A stretch of 64,000 bases of DNA from Plumapathes pennacea (Eukaryota; Cnidaria; Anthozoa; Antipatharia; Myriopathidae): the NCBI GenBank assembly GCA_964036295.1, contig OZ038469.1, positions 10,246,067 through 10,310,066 of the forward strand. The letters run 5' to 3'. A program made the position numbers and the translations under genes. This document shows, one piece after another, positions 43,103 through 52,331 of the stretch (its first letter is position 1; each line of letters opens with the position of its first letter). The notes under the pieces are model-generated. The model made no database searches. It was not told the DNA's origin and worked only from the letters and a program-made list of their open reading frames with translations.

Positions 43103-43751
43103 TTAATGCGTTGTCGCCATATGACTCCTTTCTCTTGTCTTTGAGTGGCGTCTGCAGTTTTTTTGACGCGCGATGGCATTCACAGCCATTCCTGTGAAGT
43201 CACCAACGATCTTCATCTGGGCTAGCATGCTTTCAGAAGCGCGGCAGATCTCGTCCGTCTTTGCAAGTGTCAAGCCTGATTCGTGGAGAAGCCGCCCCCT
43301 CACCTTGTTGTCACAGATGCCAAAAATCAGACGATCGCAGAGAAGCTCTTCCGGTGTTATGGTGTCGAAATCACAGACGTCCGCCAGTTTGCGTAATGCA
43401 GTGTGATATTGGTCGTATTGTTCACCCAGCTCCTGTGCGCGGCGATTAAATTTGTACCATTCAAAGGGCACATTTTTGCGTGGTTGACATTACTGAGCGA
43501 ATCTCCAGTACTGGGCCAATCTTCTTTGGGTTGCCTTCGGTCATGTCGGAGAAGGTTGTGAACACTTTGCGCGCCTCTTCTCCAATGACTGTGAGTAGTG
43601 TGGCCACTTGTACTGGCTCTTCTTCCTTGTTTAGTTTTGTTGCCAGTGAGTATTTATCCCAAGCGTTCTTGAATTTCTTCCTACATTCTGCGGCATTGGG
43701 ATTGTGGATGTCAAGAGGCGGTGGTGGTGGGAGCATAAAACTACTTGCCAT
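43103..43751 (-). pseudogene. retrotransposon gag, frameshifted
   Basis: Gag probably starts at the ATG at 43751 (MASSFMLPPPPPLDIHNPNA). Its first part (FKNAWDKYSLATKLNKEEEP) stays in frame to about 43480. The rest continues in another frame from 43471 (WYKFNRRAQELGEQYDQYHT; LLCDRLIFGICDNKVRGRLL), which is the capsid-like C-terminal region of this retroelement group. The frame upstream to 43928 reads through the LTR and is not part of gag. The break and the missing protease support an inactive copy. Confidence 0.7.
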
Positions 43752-43843
43752 CTTGGACGTCTGCGGAGACTCTTCAGCGACGTGCGGTTCAGTCTTGCAG
43801 TTATCAGTTCGTATACCCAATAACTCACCACTGGCTGCCACCA

Positions 43844-44005
43844 TGTAACAAGTGTACTTTAATAGTTGTGCATCAAAGCGCTTTGGTGTACATGAGTTCG
43901 AGAGCTCTGTGTGTGTGTCCGATAACAAGATTATATGTCATAATACTATAGCTATGACAGCTACGATTCGGCGGTCACTGCTGACCTCAGGCGACCATTG
44001 TCACA
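43844..44005. repeat. 5' LTR (minus-strand element), unoccupied
   Basis: 162 bp, TG...CA ends. ATAATACTATAGCTATGACA around 43944 is the empty version of the Harbinger insertion site in the other LTR. Small differences from that LTR (for example the extra CCAGCGT stretch there) show the copies have diverged. Confidence 0.9.
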
Positions 44006-44370
44006 ACCACCATTAAGGCTTTGTTGAAGCGGTGTGGCTTGTTGATTCTGAATCTGGAGGCAGTGTGTTCTGACTGCCATTCAGGCTCTGTTAAAGCGGT
44101 GTGGTTTGTCTGTTCAGATTCTGTGGAGGCAATGTGGTCTCTCTGCCATTTGTGCTTTGTTGAAGCGGTGTGGCTTCTCCATTCATGTTCTGTTGAGCGG
44201 AAAATGTGATTTTTCCGTTTAGGTTTTGTTGAGAAAATGTCCTTTGTTCAGGTTCTGTTAAAGCAATGTGGTTTGTTCGTTCAGATTTTGTTGAGGTGGT
44301 GTGGTTTGTCCCTTCAGGTTTTTTGAGAAAATGTGCTTTGTTCGTTCAGGTTCTGTTGAGGCAGTATGGT
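44006..44370 (-). repeat. minisatellite encoding a GQTTLPQQNLN-type repeat, right part
   Basis: Ten or so diverged units of TTCTGTTGAGGCAGTGTGGT then TTGTCCGTTCAG continue the array cut by the retrotransposon. The minus reading gives repeats such as GQTTPPQQNLNEQ, though indels break the frame more often than in the left part. Confidence 0.6.
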
Positions 44371-44376
44371 TTGTCC

Positions 44377-44563
44377 TACCAAGATCTTAAATAAGATCTT
44401 GCAAGATCCTGCAAGATCTTGGCAAGAACTTACGAGTTCATGCCAAGAACATGGCAAGATCCCACAAGAACTTGCAAGATCTTACATGGTCTTGGCATGA
44501 TGTTGGTAAGTTCTTGCAGGATCTTAGCAAGATCTTGCCCAGATTTTATTTAAGATCTTGGTA
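44377..44563. mobile_element. palindromic AAGATCTT-rich MITE
   Basis: TACCAAGATCTTAAATAAGA at the left is matched in inverse at the right (TTTAAGATCTTGGTA). The interior is built of GCAAGATC/GATCTTGC words, so the whole unit can fold on itself. It sits at the right edge of the minisatellite. No coding. 44564-45088 holds nothing recognisable. Confidence 0.6.
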
Positions 44564-45088
44564 AGATCTTATCCCACATATCTCTGCAAATATTCTGTAG
44601 TCTTGGTAAAACAATAAATCATCCAGACACATTAACTACAATGATTAAAACGGTACATCAAAATACTCATTTTTTATTGTCCAAAAATATTGCTAAGTAT
44701 AATAAAACAATGTTACAGTTTTGCTGTCATTGTAACATGGTATAAAATTCAAAAATTGTGCTTAGTGATAAATACAATTTTCTGTGACTTGTAAACTTGA
44801 TGTGTAAAATTCCAAATCCTGTCTATTTATTGTAGTATTCCATATGGAATACTTAATCGATCTAAAACAACAGTGATACAAATAGAAAAATTGCATGCTG
44901 TTGTATAAAATTCTAAATGCCCCATTGTGCATGTGAAATAAAATAACATAATGCAATGCAATCCACCAGGAAAAAACTGACCATAGCTATGTGGATTGAA
45001 GAACTTATACGAACATGAACATTGAAAGAGATATGCCTTAGCTACTACCAGAATGGTAAAATATTAGAACAGTAGGTTATTAGAATAA

Positions 45089-47011
45089 TCACTGATGTGG
45101 ATTATTCTTCCTCTCATTGCAGAACACATCCCTGCATTTATTATTGCATGATTCCACAATTGCTTGACGAGATTTCTCAAGTTTGTCTGCACCATATTTG
45201 GCATGCAGAGCATCTGTTAGAAAGCAAAATGCATTGATGAACAATTAAAGGACAAGCAAGTGATGACACCCATAGGAAACATTAGGATCATCAATGATGA
45301 AAGTAATGTTCTCTGTGCAAAAGCCGGCAGGAGTAATGTTTCCATGGACATTATGACACTCTGCATGGTCACTGTGACTTGCCAAGCAAAATGGCCACCC
45401 TTGCAGAGTCCAGGGGGGTCCTGTGTGATAGCGGAGTGGCAAAGAGGATCCCATTCCTTAGCTCCTCAGCACGAAACAGGACAACTAAAACTTTAATGGC
45501 CTATTTTGCCAGGTCTTTGGGGGATCCCGGGATTGCCAAGAGGTCAACCCCATTGTGAATCTGGAGATATGAAACAAAGATAATTATACCAAACAGTACA
45601 AACAACTTGAATGTACATGACTTTTGGTCACTGATCAGAATTTTATTGTAACCAAAATTCCATGCTAATGGCAATATTGCTTTCTACAGCCTACTTCATT
45701 CTCAGTCTTAAGATATGCCTTTGGAACCATATTGGTAGTTTGAAGGGTAAAAAAGCAAAAACTTTACTTCAAGATGATCCATGCAATCTATATTCTTAGG
45801 CTGTGGTTACGCTTACACCAAAAGAACACTCGTAGCTTTGCTTGACCATTCTTATGGTGCACATGAAGTACATTTACCAGTCTTGGTTCCTATTCGTAGC
45901 ACAAGTTGATCACAAAAATAGAAGAATGTTCTGGACACCTAAATGTAACTGCTTGATTGGTAGTCATTTGACTATCTTACTGACTGTGTACACTTTTCAA
46001 ACTCACTCTTGTTTACTTGTTTGTTCATACATTCTGTCTCACTAACTTTAAAGCAGCAACTCTTATGCTGCCAGAATCCTCACCAAGCTTGCATGTTCTG
46101 CACTCCCAGCTTCTCCACTTGGTCCAGCACCAACATTGACCTTTGATAAGAAATTAAACAATAAATATCATACATGATTACATACTTTCAGAAAACTTAG
46201 ATCTAAAAAGTAGTTTAATCAGTATATGGTCCGACAAAAAAAATCATAATAAAATGAGCAATATGAGAACAAACCGGGCTTTTCCTGTCACTTGATTCTC
46301 CACTTGGTCCAGCACCAACTTTGACCTTTGATAAAGAAAAAAACAACAACAAAGGTCATACATGATTGTATATTAATTTACATCCTGTTACCTCGAGCCC
46401 TCACTATTTCAAACATTTGTTGCTTCCTTTGAGTGTTTCAAATAGGAGCCAGGTTTCACAATGTCTATACTATAAGGTGGGGATGCTTACTACTTTTTTT
46501 AATTGCTTACGACTGAAAACGCAAATTTTGCACATGAATGAACTATGCAAAGGGCACTAGTTTAATGCAGGGCGGAGGAGTTATTTGATGATTTATGGTA
46601 ACTCATGTAAATATTAATCGATTATATTGTATCTATACTTTGTACACACATTATCCTTTCCAAAGTCTGTCCTTCAAATTTTGACCCATGCATTCAACAG
46701 TTATTGTATTGTACCTGGCATTCCCTGGTGATAATGGCTTGCAAGGACTGTAAAGTTCCTTGCATCTTGTGCAACTCAACTTTGAGCTGTGCCACCTCTA
46801 AATCTTTGACTCGAGAGTCCTTGGGGGCCACCGGAAGAGGTGGCAAGTCAGCAAGTGGCCAGATAAGAGAAATAAAGCTATATGTGACATAACCAGCAAG
46901 TTCATTATCAGGGACAGTGTCATTTAGAAAATGACACCCATAAATTGCTTTCCTCAGAGGTCTCCACATTTTCCATATTTCCATATTTTCCATATAATTT
47001 GCGCATGCCAT
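45089..47011 (-). pseudogene. BEN-domain gene, copy 2, with stops in the BEN exon
   Basis: All exons are phase 0 with GT/AG sites. 46715-47011 (99 codons from ATG) ends with a coiled coil (KDLEVAQLKVELHKMQGTLQ). 46275-46325 and 46084-46140 are two near-copies of one small exon (VKVGAGPSGE and VNVGAGPSGE). 45560 to about 45250 carries the BEN core (DLLAIPGSPKDLAK, TAG at 45501-45503, then AIKVLVVLFRAEELRNGILF and RTPLDSARVAILL, then TGA). 45089-45213 carries the BEN end (YGADKLEKSRQAIVESCNNK; CRDVF) and a stop. BEN domains bind DNA or nucleosome-associated proteins in transcriptional repression. The two stops argue for loss, although the other exons and splice sites look well kept. The BEN assignment is by residue pattern only. 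Confidence 0.55.
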
Positions 47012-47029
47012 GGTAATGTATTTATAGTA

Positions 47030-48149
47030 CAGTACTGCTCAGAAACATCGGAACCTTGTAACGTGTTCGGGACGCGTTTGTGTTCGAACACATTCCTGAC
47101 TGCGTTCGCTTTCACCGCATTCGGCCATTGTTATTCATTTTGTCACCTCTGGCTTGTTGCCATTGTATGGGCAACAAAAGCCAGTGACGTGATGGCATTA
47201 ATCCGCATACATCCCTTCATAGACATGTTTAAAAAGCAGTTGGATGACAAGACCGTATGTAAATTTAGAGGATGAGATCAAGACTTGGTTACAATTATGT
47301 CAGTCCGATCGGTTCAGAAGGTGCTTTGTCTGATGATCACAACCATCAAGTTCGGCAGCTGCAGAAATATTCGATCATTTCAAAAATCTTTAAGTTGGCA
47401 AACTGCAAGATGATAGGCTCCATTTACACTTCGCATTGTTCATTGGCCACGATTACCTTCCATTCGTATTAATCAATCAAAAATGCTATTGAGAAACTTC
47501 GCTCTTGGCATTTGAATGGTTTTCTTTTGTTTGTATCGTGAAGTTTATTCAGGTTGCTCACGTCTTCATCTTTCACCGACACAAACAATAATGATCAGCG
47601 AGAGATAAAATAAAAAGTTTAAAAGCAAACGCATATAAACAGTTGGATAGGATAAAATTTTTTGAAAGCCGCACATAAACAAGAGTGTTCAGTTAGAACG
47701 CTTTTGAATGGTGAAAAGAAGTAAGCTATAAAACGGTGACGCAAAATATATTTTAGTTCAGGGCACTGCGTTGACTACACTCAGAAAACTTCAGAAAACA
47801 ATCATATGCATAACAAGAGGTTAACTACACGCAGCAACATGTATTACACGCTGTGAGTATCCTAAAACTTTTAGGCGCCACTGTAGTTGTATCCGGCGAA
47901 CTGTTTTTAATGTTTTGCTTCTAAGGAGGTCAACATTTCAAAGGTTTGAAGATGGAACATACGCATAAATCTACAAAATTGTTTCAAGGTTTTTTGTTAT
48001 TCAAAAGAATTCAATGCGTGTATCCTAATGAGTTTCCAATGTGCGTTTGTGTTCACATTCTAATGCAAAGGCGAACGTGTCCGAACGAGAATGCAAACGT
48101 GTTCGAATGGGAACGCATTTCAAGGTTCAGATGTTTCTGGGCGGTACTG
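47030..48149. mobile_element. non-autonomous Tc1/mariner-like element (1.1 kb)
   Basis: TA at 47028-47029 and 48150-48151 flanks inverted ends CAGTACTGCTCAGAAACATC and GATGTTTCTGGGCGGTACTG (one complementary set with three mismatches, extending through GAACCTTG). CGTGTTCG/CGAACACG words continue inward from both ends. TA targets and CAGT ends are typical of Tc1/mariner. No transposase frame is present inside; frames at 46931-47275, 47272-47472 and 47946-48260 have no DDE motifs. Confidence 0.7.
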
Positions 48150-48276
48150 TATGTACCTTTAAATCACCCATTCTTGACAACAAAGAAGACACTGTTTTCT
48201 GTTTTCATCTCATATCATCTTCTGATGAAGTACTCAGAGATTGGTTTGCATTTTTTTTGACCTCCTAAATTTCTTT

Positions 48277-48359
48277 TTAGGAGGATCCTTGGTGTTCAGC
48301 TAAATCTGAAGAACCATCTGAAACATCTGGTTCTTTTGGCATAGCATGTCCTGTTGAGG
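48277..48359 (-). CDS. candidate terminal exon of the Q/N/P-repeat gene
   Basis: After a TTACAG acceptor the minus strand reads STGHAMPKEPDVSDGSSDLA then EHQGSS and TAA. It is short, acidic and Ser-rich. It lies 3' of the 48450-48545 repeat piece on the same strand, so it could be the last exon of the gene carrying those repeats. A CCTCCTAAA/TTTAGGAGG hairpin (48261-48285) overlaps the stop. Confidence 0.25.
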
Positions 48360-48449
48360 CTGTAAGAACAACAGACATTAATCGAACCACAGAAGTGCAT
48401 GTCAGTTAAACATACAGAGAAATTGAGAACTTGATCAGGAAAATGTTCA

Positions 48450-48545
48450 AGTTATGTTGCCAAGGTGTTGCATTCAGGTTCTGTGGAGGCAGTGTGGTCC
48501 GTCTGCCATTTGGGCTCTGTTGAAGCGGTATGGTTTGTCCATTTA
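48450..48545 (-). repeat. third piece of the Q/N/P-coding minisatellite
   Basis: The minus strand reads LNGQTIPLQQSPNGRRTTLP then PQNLNATPWQHNLN. PPQNLNA and TPWQHNLN also occur, in the same order, at 37090-37150 about 11 kb away. The parvovirus-like insert begins right after this piece. Confidence 0.55.
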
Positions 48546-48661
48546 GAAAAAAAAATTAAATTTCCACACATCTTTTATCATCTCTTTTTATTAATTTAAA
48601 CTACAATCAAATACAATCATCCTTACTTACAATCTCAATCTTAACCACCAGTACAATTACT

Positions 48662-50558
48662 CTAACAGTACGGTGCGGCCGGTGTCGGTGCACCTCTTAA
48701 TCCAAGTCCATTATACCCTGTAGGTATTACCCAATTATCATTGGTATTCTGGTTCCTGTTTACATAATACTCTGGTCCCCAGTACCTTAACTGGTTTCTC
48801 TTTACAGTAACACTACAATGGTAGTTTGCTACAAAACTCATACAGTACTTGTGTACTTTATCATCCGTCTGTAAGAACGGCATTAACTTTAACAAAAAAT
48901 AAGGCCTTGCCGTATTATACGGTATTCCTGTCATCAAATCTTGCCCATGCATAGTATGATTATCACTCACATTCACTGCTTCTTCACATGGTGCATAAGA
49001 ATACCCTGGATCAAAATGCATCAAATGTTCTCCATGTGGTGGCCTGTACCTGAACGAACTATTCAATCCTTGTGTTTTATGAACACTTAATGGGTATGCT
49101 CTTCCTTCTGCTGTCCTCCACTCTCCATCTTCCACTTCCTCATGTGAACTTATTTCCTCATACAATGCATCTGCCATCTTTTCTCTTTCCTGTGATGATG
49201 CTTGCTCTATCAATCTTACTCTCTTCTTTATCTCACTACTCTTCTTTAATCTTGCTTTCAACTCACTGTGACTCTTTGGATCTACTGATCGTACCAATCC
49301 TTCATTGGTTAACCTCAATCCTGTCTTCCTTTTCTTCTTTCCTCCATCTTGATCGTCCCGACCATCAACCCACACCATCTTTCAGCAAGTGGGAGGGATG
49401 AACGCTGGTGCGTTCATCCCTCCCACTTGCTTAATAAAAGGGTTTATTGCATACTTCTCATCTAATGGTGTCTCGTACCCACTTGCTTGAAACTTGTGCA
49501 ACCCTGTTAATGGTCCCAACCCCAAACCTGGTTGTCCCAAAATCCTTGCCGCATTACCCTGGGTATGCTTCCCATGTACCCCTTTCCACTTTGACGCATC
49601 AATCTCTTGTGCACTTATTGGTGCCCCCATCACATAGTACTTATCTTCTCCCTCCCAACTCATTATTATTGGGTCTGTACCACTGGTAAATCTTCCACTG
49701 ATCACTATTCATTAGGTTCCAATCCTCTTCCACCATCCTCCCCATTGTTTGAAACACTAAATCTGCATCCATCTTATCTTGTTGATTGTACACTGGACAA
49801 TTCCCCCCATAGTTCTGTGAAATATTGAACTCAAACTCTGGTAGGGTCCCCTCATCCCTTGACTCTGGAAAATTATGCTTCCCATACCCGTTTAACCCTG
49901 CTCCATGATTAATCGGTACTGGTGGTAACATGCTTTTACTGTCTTGATAGGTAAGAAAAAATGGTTGATTACTTGGAGTTGTAGTTAAATCTATCGATCC
50001 TGATGCGGTGTTTACACCATCCATCAGTGCTACAAAATTACTCATTATAACTCCTCCGTTAAACTTAAAGTGTCCTCCTAAGTTCCATATAGTGCTCTTG
50101 TCGCTAGGCCTCAAGTACTTGTTTAGTGTCAGGTACGGTAACAGACTCCATCCCGTTTGCACCTTGTATCCCCATCCATCTCCTTGCTGATCTCCCATTG
50201 CTGTTACTAGTGGCTGTCCTTGCGTACCTCTGTTGTTGATTATATGGTGTATATAGCTCTTGCTAAAGTTCAAGTCTACAAAATCATGCTGGTTCATATT
50301 GAACTGTGAGGGTGTTACAATTCCTCCTGGTGCTCCTTCTGATTGTTCTCCTAATTCTTCTGCATTATCTGCTTTGTTAGTGTTCCCGGTAGCTTTTCTC
50401 ATAAACTTCTTCGCATCAAATCCGGTAGCATGTTTTACTGTATCATCTACTGCTCCAGCCCATGCTCTAAGCAAGTTCTGTCCGCTTACATTAGTCATCT
50501 TTAAAAAACTCTGCTTCCTCGTCACTTCTTCAATGTCAATGTCTTGATCGTCCTCCAA
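48662..50558 (-). pseudogene. parvovirus-like capsid (VP) region, frame-broken
   Basis: The first frame (50558-49641, 305 codons, same phase as NS1) contains jelly-roll-like strands; GWSLLPYLTLNKYLRPSD resembles the GW..IP....Y..P turn of parvovirus capsids. A second frame overlaps its end and runs 49705-49382. After one TGA (49382-49384) and one codon the same phase continues at 49378-48662, whose last third (YFLLKLMPFLQTDDKVHKYC) looks like the final capsid strands. The breaks are one frame change between 49705 and 49641 and one stop at 49384. Both frames end in a C-stop. Whether a splice or frameshift once joined them is not known. The capsid is therefore probably not made as one protein from this copy. 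Confidence 0.6.
49384..49431. repeat. perfect 22-bp hairpin inside the capsid region
   Basis: AGCAAGTGGGAGGGATGAAC plus GC is followed by the 4-base loop TGGT and then the exact complement. It lies exactly at the stop codon that separates the two capsid-like frames. Such a perfect palindrome is unexpected in coding sequence. Confidence 0.85.
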
Positions 50559-50904
50559 TATCTGACCACTGCTCGCTTGGGAAGATCTTGAGTTTCCCTT
50601 GCTTGTCTTTCATGACGCACTGGATTGTGACTCCGACGAACTCTCCTCGCTTTCTGTATCTTTGCTTGAACTCTCTGCTGATATAGGCTTTGAATGCTTT
50701 GGTTGGAAACCCAATTCGGTCCCAGGTCTCTTTACCCCAACCATCTTCCATTGCTCTAGTATAGTCTTCCATGCTGCAGGGTGGATCTCGCTGTTGTAAT
50801 CTTTCAACCAAGGCTTGGTAGTCACTCGCAGAATTACGCACCAATTCTTGAATGCGCGATTGTGTGCTTGGTCCCGGAGATCTCCCCACGGCATTGTATT
50901 GCAC
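50536..50904 (-). other. 122-codon open frame bridging NS1 and capsid starts
   Basis: The frame begins with an ATG at 50904 inside NS1 and ends after the start of the capsid-like frame (50558). Its product (for example MEDYTRAMEDGWGKETWDRI) looks protein-like. It may be a small accessory protein or a capsid leader. There is no domain support. Confidence 0.25.
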
Positions 50905-52139
50905 GTCACCACATATGGTGTTCTCCCCATCTGCACCATTGGCCTCCCCTTCCTGTTCACCATCGTCGTCGTTTCCTCCATCAATGTTTTGAAGACTTCC
51001 TGTGTCTGTTCGATTATGATGGGCTCCTCGTGGAGTATCACCCTCTTGTGGAGACAGTCCTCCAGAAAGAACGTTGCGTTCATCCCTCCTAATGCTCTCC
51101 CGATCGTCCTGAACGAGTTAACCAAGCTCCTCGCTATTAAACTCTTGCCCCCATTCGATGGACCCAAGAACAGAATCGTGTTTATCTTCATCTTCTTTTC
51201 TTCCATCACTTCTTCCAATCTCTCTAGTAGGCGCCTCATGGTAGATGATCGTGCCGGCGCTTGAACCGTCGTGGTCAACCACCTCTTTAGGACTCTCTCG
51301 CTGTCCTCCAAAGTCAAGTACGATGAATCTGGAGAGACGTTCTGTAACGCATGCCACCACGACACATCTGCGTCGAACGTCATGTTGTTCCACTCTATTG
51401 CTTTCTGTAGCTTGCTGTTGAAGTTTGCGAAGCATATATGTTTTCGTAAAATGTCTCTCTGTTCTCTCTTCCCCAGCTTTGAAACCCAGTGCATGAAGCT
51501 CTGCATGTCCTTTGCGTTGGATTGTTCCACGAGCTCTATAAGCTCCTCCAAATTGTCCGCTTGATTTTGCTTTTCTTTCTTCCCAGTGTCGCTCTTCTGG
51601 CTCGGTCCAACATCCTTTCTCGCCTGCCCAGAACTCATGTTTGAATACGAACACGAATCTACCCACTGCCTGAGTTCCGGCGTCATTGCACTTAATAGCT
51701 TTCTTGGTGCTTGCTGTAAATACTCCAAGATCCTGGAGATAAACTTTATAATTATAGAGTTCGGCAGTCTTGTCTTTGCTTTGTGGCATTGCCTCTTCGC
51801 CCACTGGTACAATGCATGATCGCTGCCTCTTCTTACTTCCTCACCTCTTCTCATTCTTACTAGAACGTGGAAGTGATCGTGCCCGTGATCGCTGCACACT
51901 TCTCTCTCCCCCATCGGATGCTCCCATATCATCCACTCTTCCCCTCTTGAGTTTAGGTAGTTCTTTAACGATTCTACCGTGATTGTTCCTGATCGCTGGC
52001 AAACGCTTACCCATTGCCTATCTTCGTTCAAATACTCTTTGTTAAGTTGATTCAGGTCGGCAGACATGTTAGGTTTGACCCGAGTCCTCGGTGCAATCAT
52101 ATTTATACCTAGGGTTACGTCTTCAGCGGTTTTACCCAT
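50610..52139 (-). CDS. NS1: parvovirus-type NS1 replication protein (HUH endonuclease + SF3 helicase), intact frame
   Basis: 509 codons from the ATG at 52139 without a stop. Residues 87-93 (HDHFHVL) hold the HUH metal site of the nicking domain; Tyr140 (ILEYLQ) is a candidate catalytic Tyr. The SF3 helicase domain has Walker A GPSNGGKS at 326-333, Walker B RVILHEEP near 366-373 and the sensor VVTCNT at 410-415. The C-terminus is Ser/Glu-rich. In parvoviruses NS1 nicks the terminal hairpin and unwinds DNA for rolling-hairpin replication in the nucleus. The length is a little below the usual NS1 length, but all core motifs are present. Upstream (52150-52300) are short direct repeats that may be promoter or origin remnants. 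An uninterrupted viral gene in a genome suggests recent insertion or retention under selection. Confidence 0.85.
   Translation of the reverse strand: MGKTAEDVTLGINMIAPRTRVKPNMSADLNQLNKEYLNEDRQWVSVCQRSGTITVESLKNYLNSRGEEWMIWEHPMGEREVCSDHGHDHFHVLVRMRRGEEVRRGSDHALYQWAKRQCHKAKTRLPNSIIIKFISRILEYLQQAPRKLLSAMTPELRQWVDSCSYSNMSSGQARKDVGPSQKSDTGKKEKQNQADNLEELIELVEQSNAKDMQSFMHWVSKLGKREQRDILRKHICFANFNSKLQKAIEWNNMTFDADVSWWHALQNVSPDSSYLTLEDSERVLKRWLTTTVQAPARSSTMRRLLERLEEVMEEKKMKINTILFLGPSNGGKSLIARSLVNSFRTIGRALGGMNATFFLEDCLHKRVILHEEPIIIEQTQEVFKTLMEETTTMVNRKGRPMVQMGRTPYVVTCNTMPWGDLRDQAHNRAFKNWCVILRVTTKPWLKDYNSEIHPAAWKTILEQWKMVGVKRPGTELGFQPKHSKPISAESSSKDTESEESSSESQSSAS
51118..51804 (-). other. 228-codon open frame overlapping NS1
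   Basis: A second frame inside NS1 stays open for 687 bp and begins with an ATG at 51804. Densoviruses and other parvoviruses often carry NS2-type or other genes overlapping NS1. The product (start MGEEAMPQSKDKTAELYNYK) has no recognised domain and is rich in charged residues. It may be real or a by-product of NS1 codon bias. It lies in the same frame as the open frame at 50536-50904. Confidence 0.3.
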
Positions 52140-52149
52140 TTAGGCGCGA

Positions 52150-52300
52150 TTACCATAGTTACCTAATTATCCCGCCAAAAAATTACCGCCAAAAAATTAC
52201 TGCCAAAAAATAATAATAATTAACATTCCATACATTCTGGCGCAAATTCCTTACATTCCATACATTCTTAAAACCCCCTCGAACCTTTAGGGTTACACAC
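52150..52300. repeat. direct repeats upstream of NS1
   Basis: CCGCCAAAAAATTA, CCGCCAAAAAATTA and CTGCCAAAAAATAA lie in tandem (about 52170-52210), followed by two copies of CATTCCATACATTCT (about 52224 and 52255). They are directly upstream of the NS1 start on its strand, so they may be promoter or origin remnants. Confidence 0.5.
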
Positions 52301-52331
52301 ACCCTTTGGGGAATGCGGAGTGATACAAATA

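Larger units (their letters stand above)
37149..44005 (-). mobile_element. Ty3/gypsy-type LTR retrotransposon (decayed, minus strand)
   Basis: Two LTRs, both TGTAACA...TCACA in plus orientation, bound the element: 43844-44005 (162 bp) and 37149-40538 with a Harbinger transposon nested in it. The 5-bp target duplication ACCAC is present at 37144-37148 and 44006-44010. Next to the 5' LTR (43844 side) lies TGGTGGCAGCCAG in minus orientation, starting with TGG like a tRNA primer-binding site. Inside are gag pieces, a zinc knuckle, RT, RNase H and integrase. The region 40539-40950 between integrase and 3' LTR has no gene. The order RT then integrase marks the Ty3/gypsy group. Coding damage shows it is inactive. 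Confidence 0.9.
48640..52139 (-). mobile_element. endogenous parvovirus-like element
   Basis: A 3.5-kb block on one strand holds an NS1-type replication gene followed by capsid-like frames, the gene order of parvoviruses and densoviruses. GC content and codon use differ from the AT-rich neighbours. NS1 is uninterrupted while the capsid region is spread over three frames. On the left it abuts a host minisatellite piece (48545); on the right there is repeat-rich non-coding sequence to about 52500. No clear target duplication or complete terminal hairpins were found, so the boundaries are approximate. Confidence 0.82.

Noticed and set aside
42736-43197. 153-codon plus-strand frame
   Set aside because: Shadow of the retrotransposon pol on the opposite strand.
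48277-48359. Rho-independent-like hairpin CCTCCTAAA/TTTAGGAGG as a terminator
   Set aside because: Bacterial-type terminators are not expected in this genome, and the stem is only 9 bp.
51815-52082. Plus-strand frames over the NS1 gene (for example 51770-51982) as genes
   Set aside because: They are shadows of the minus-strand NS1 coding sequence.
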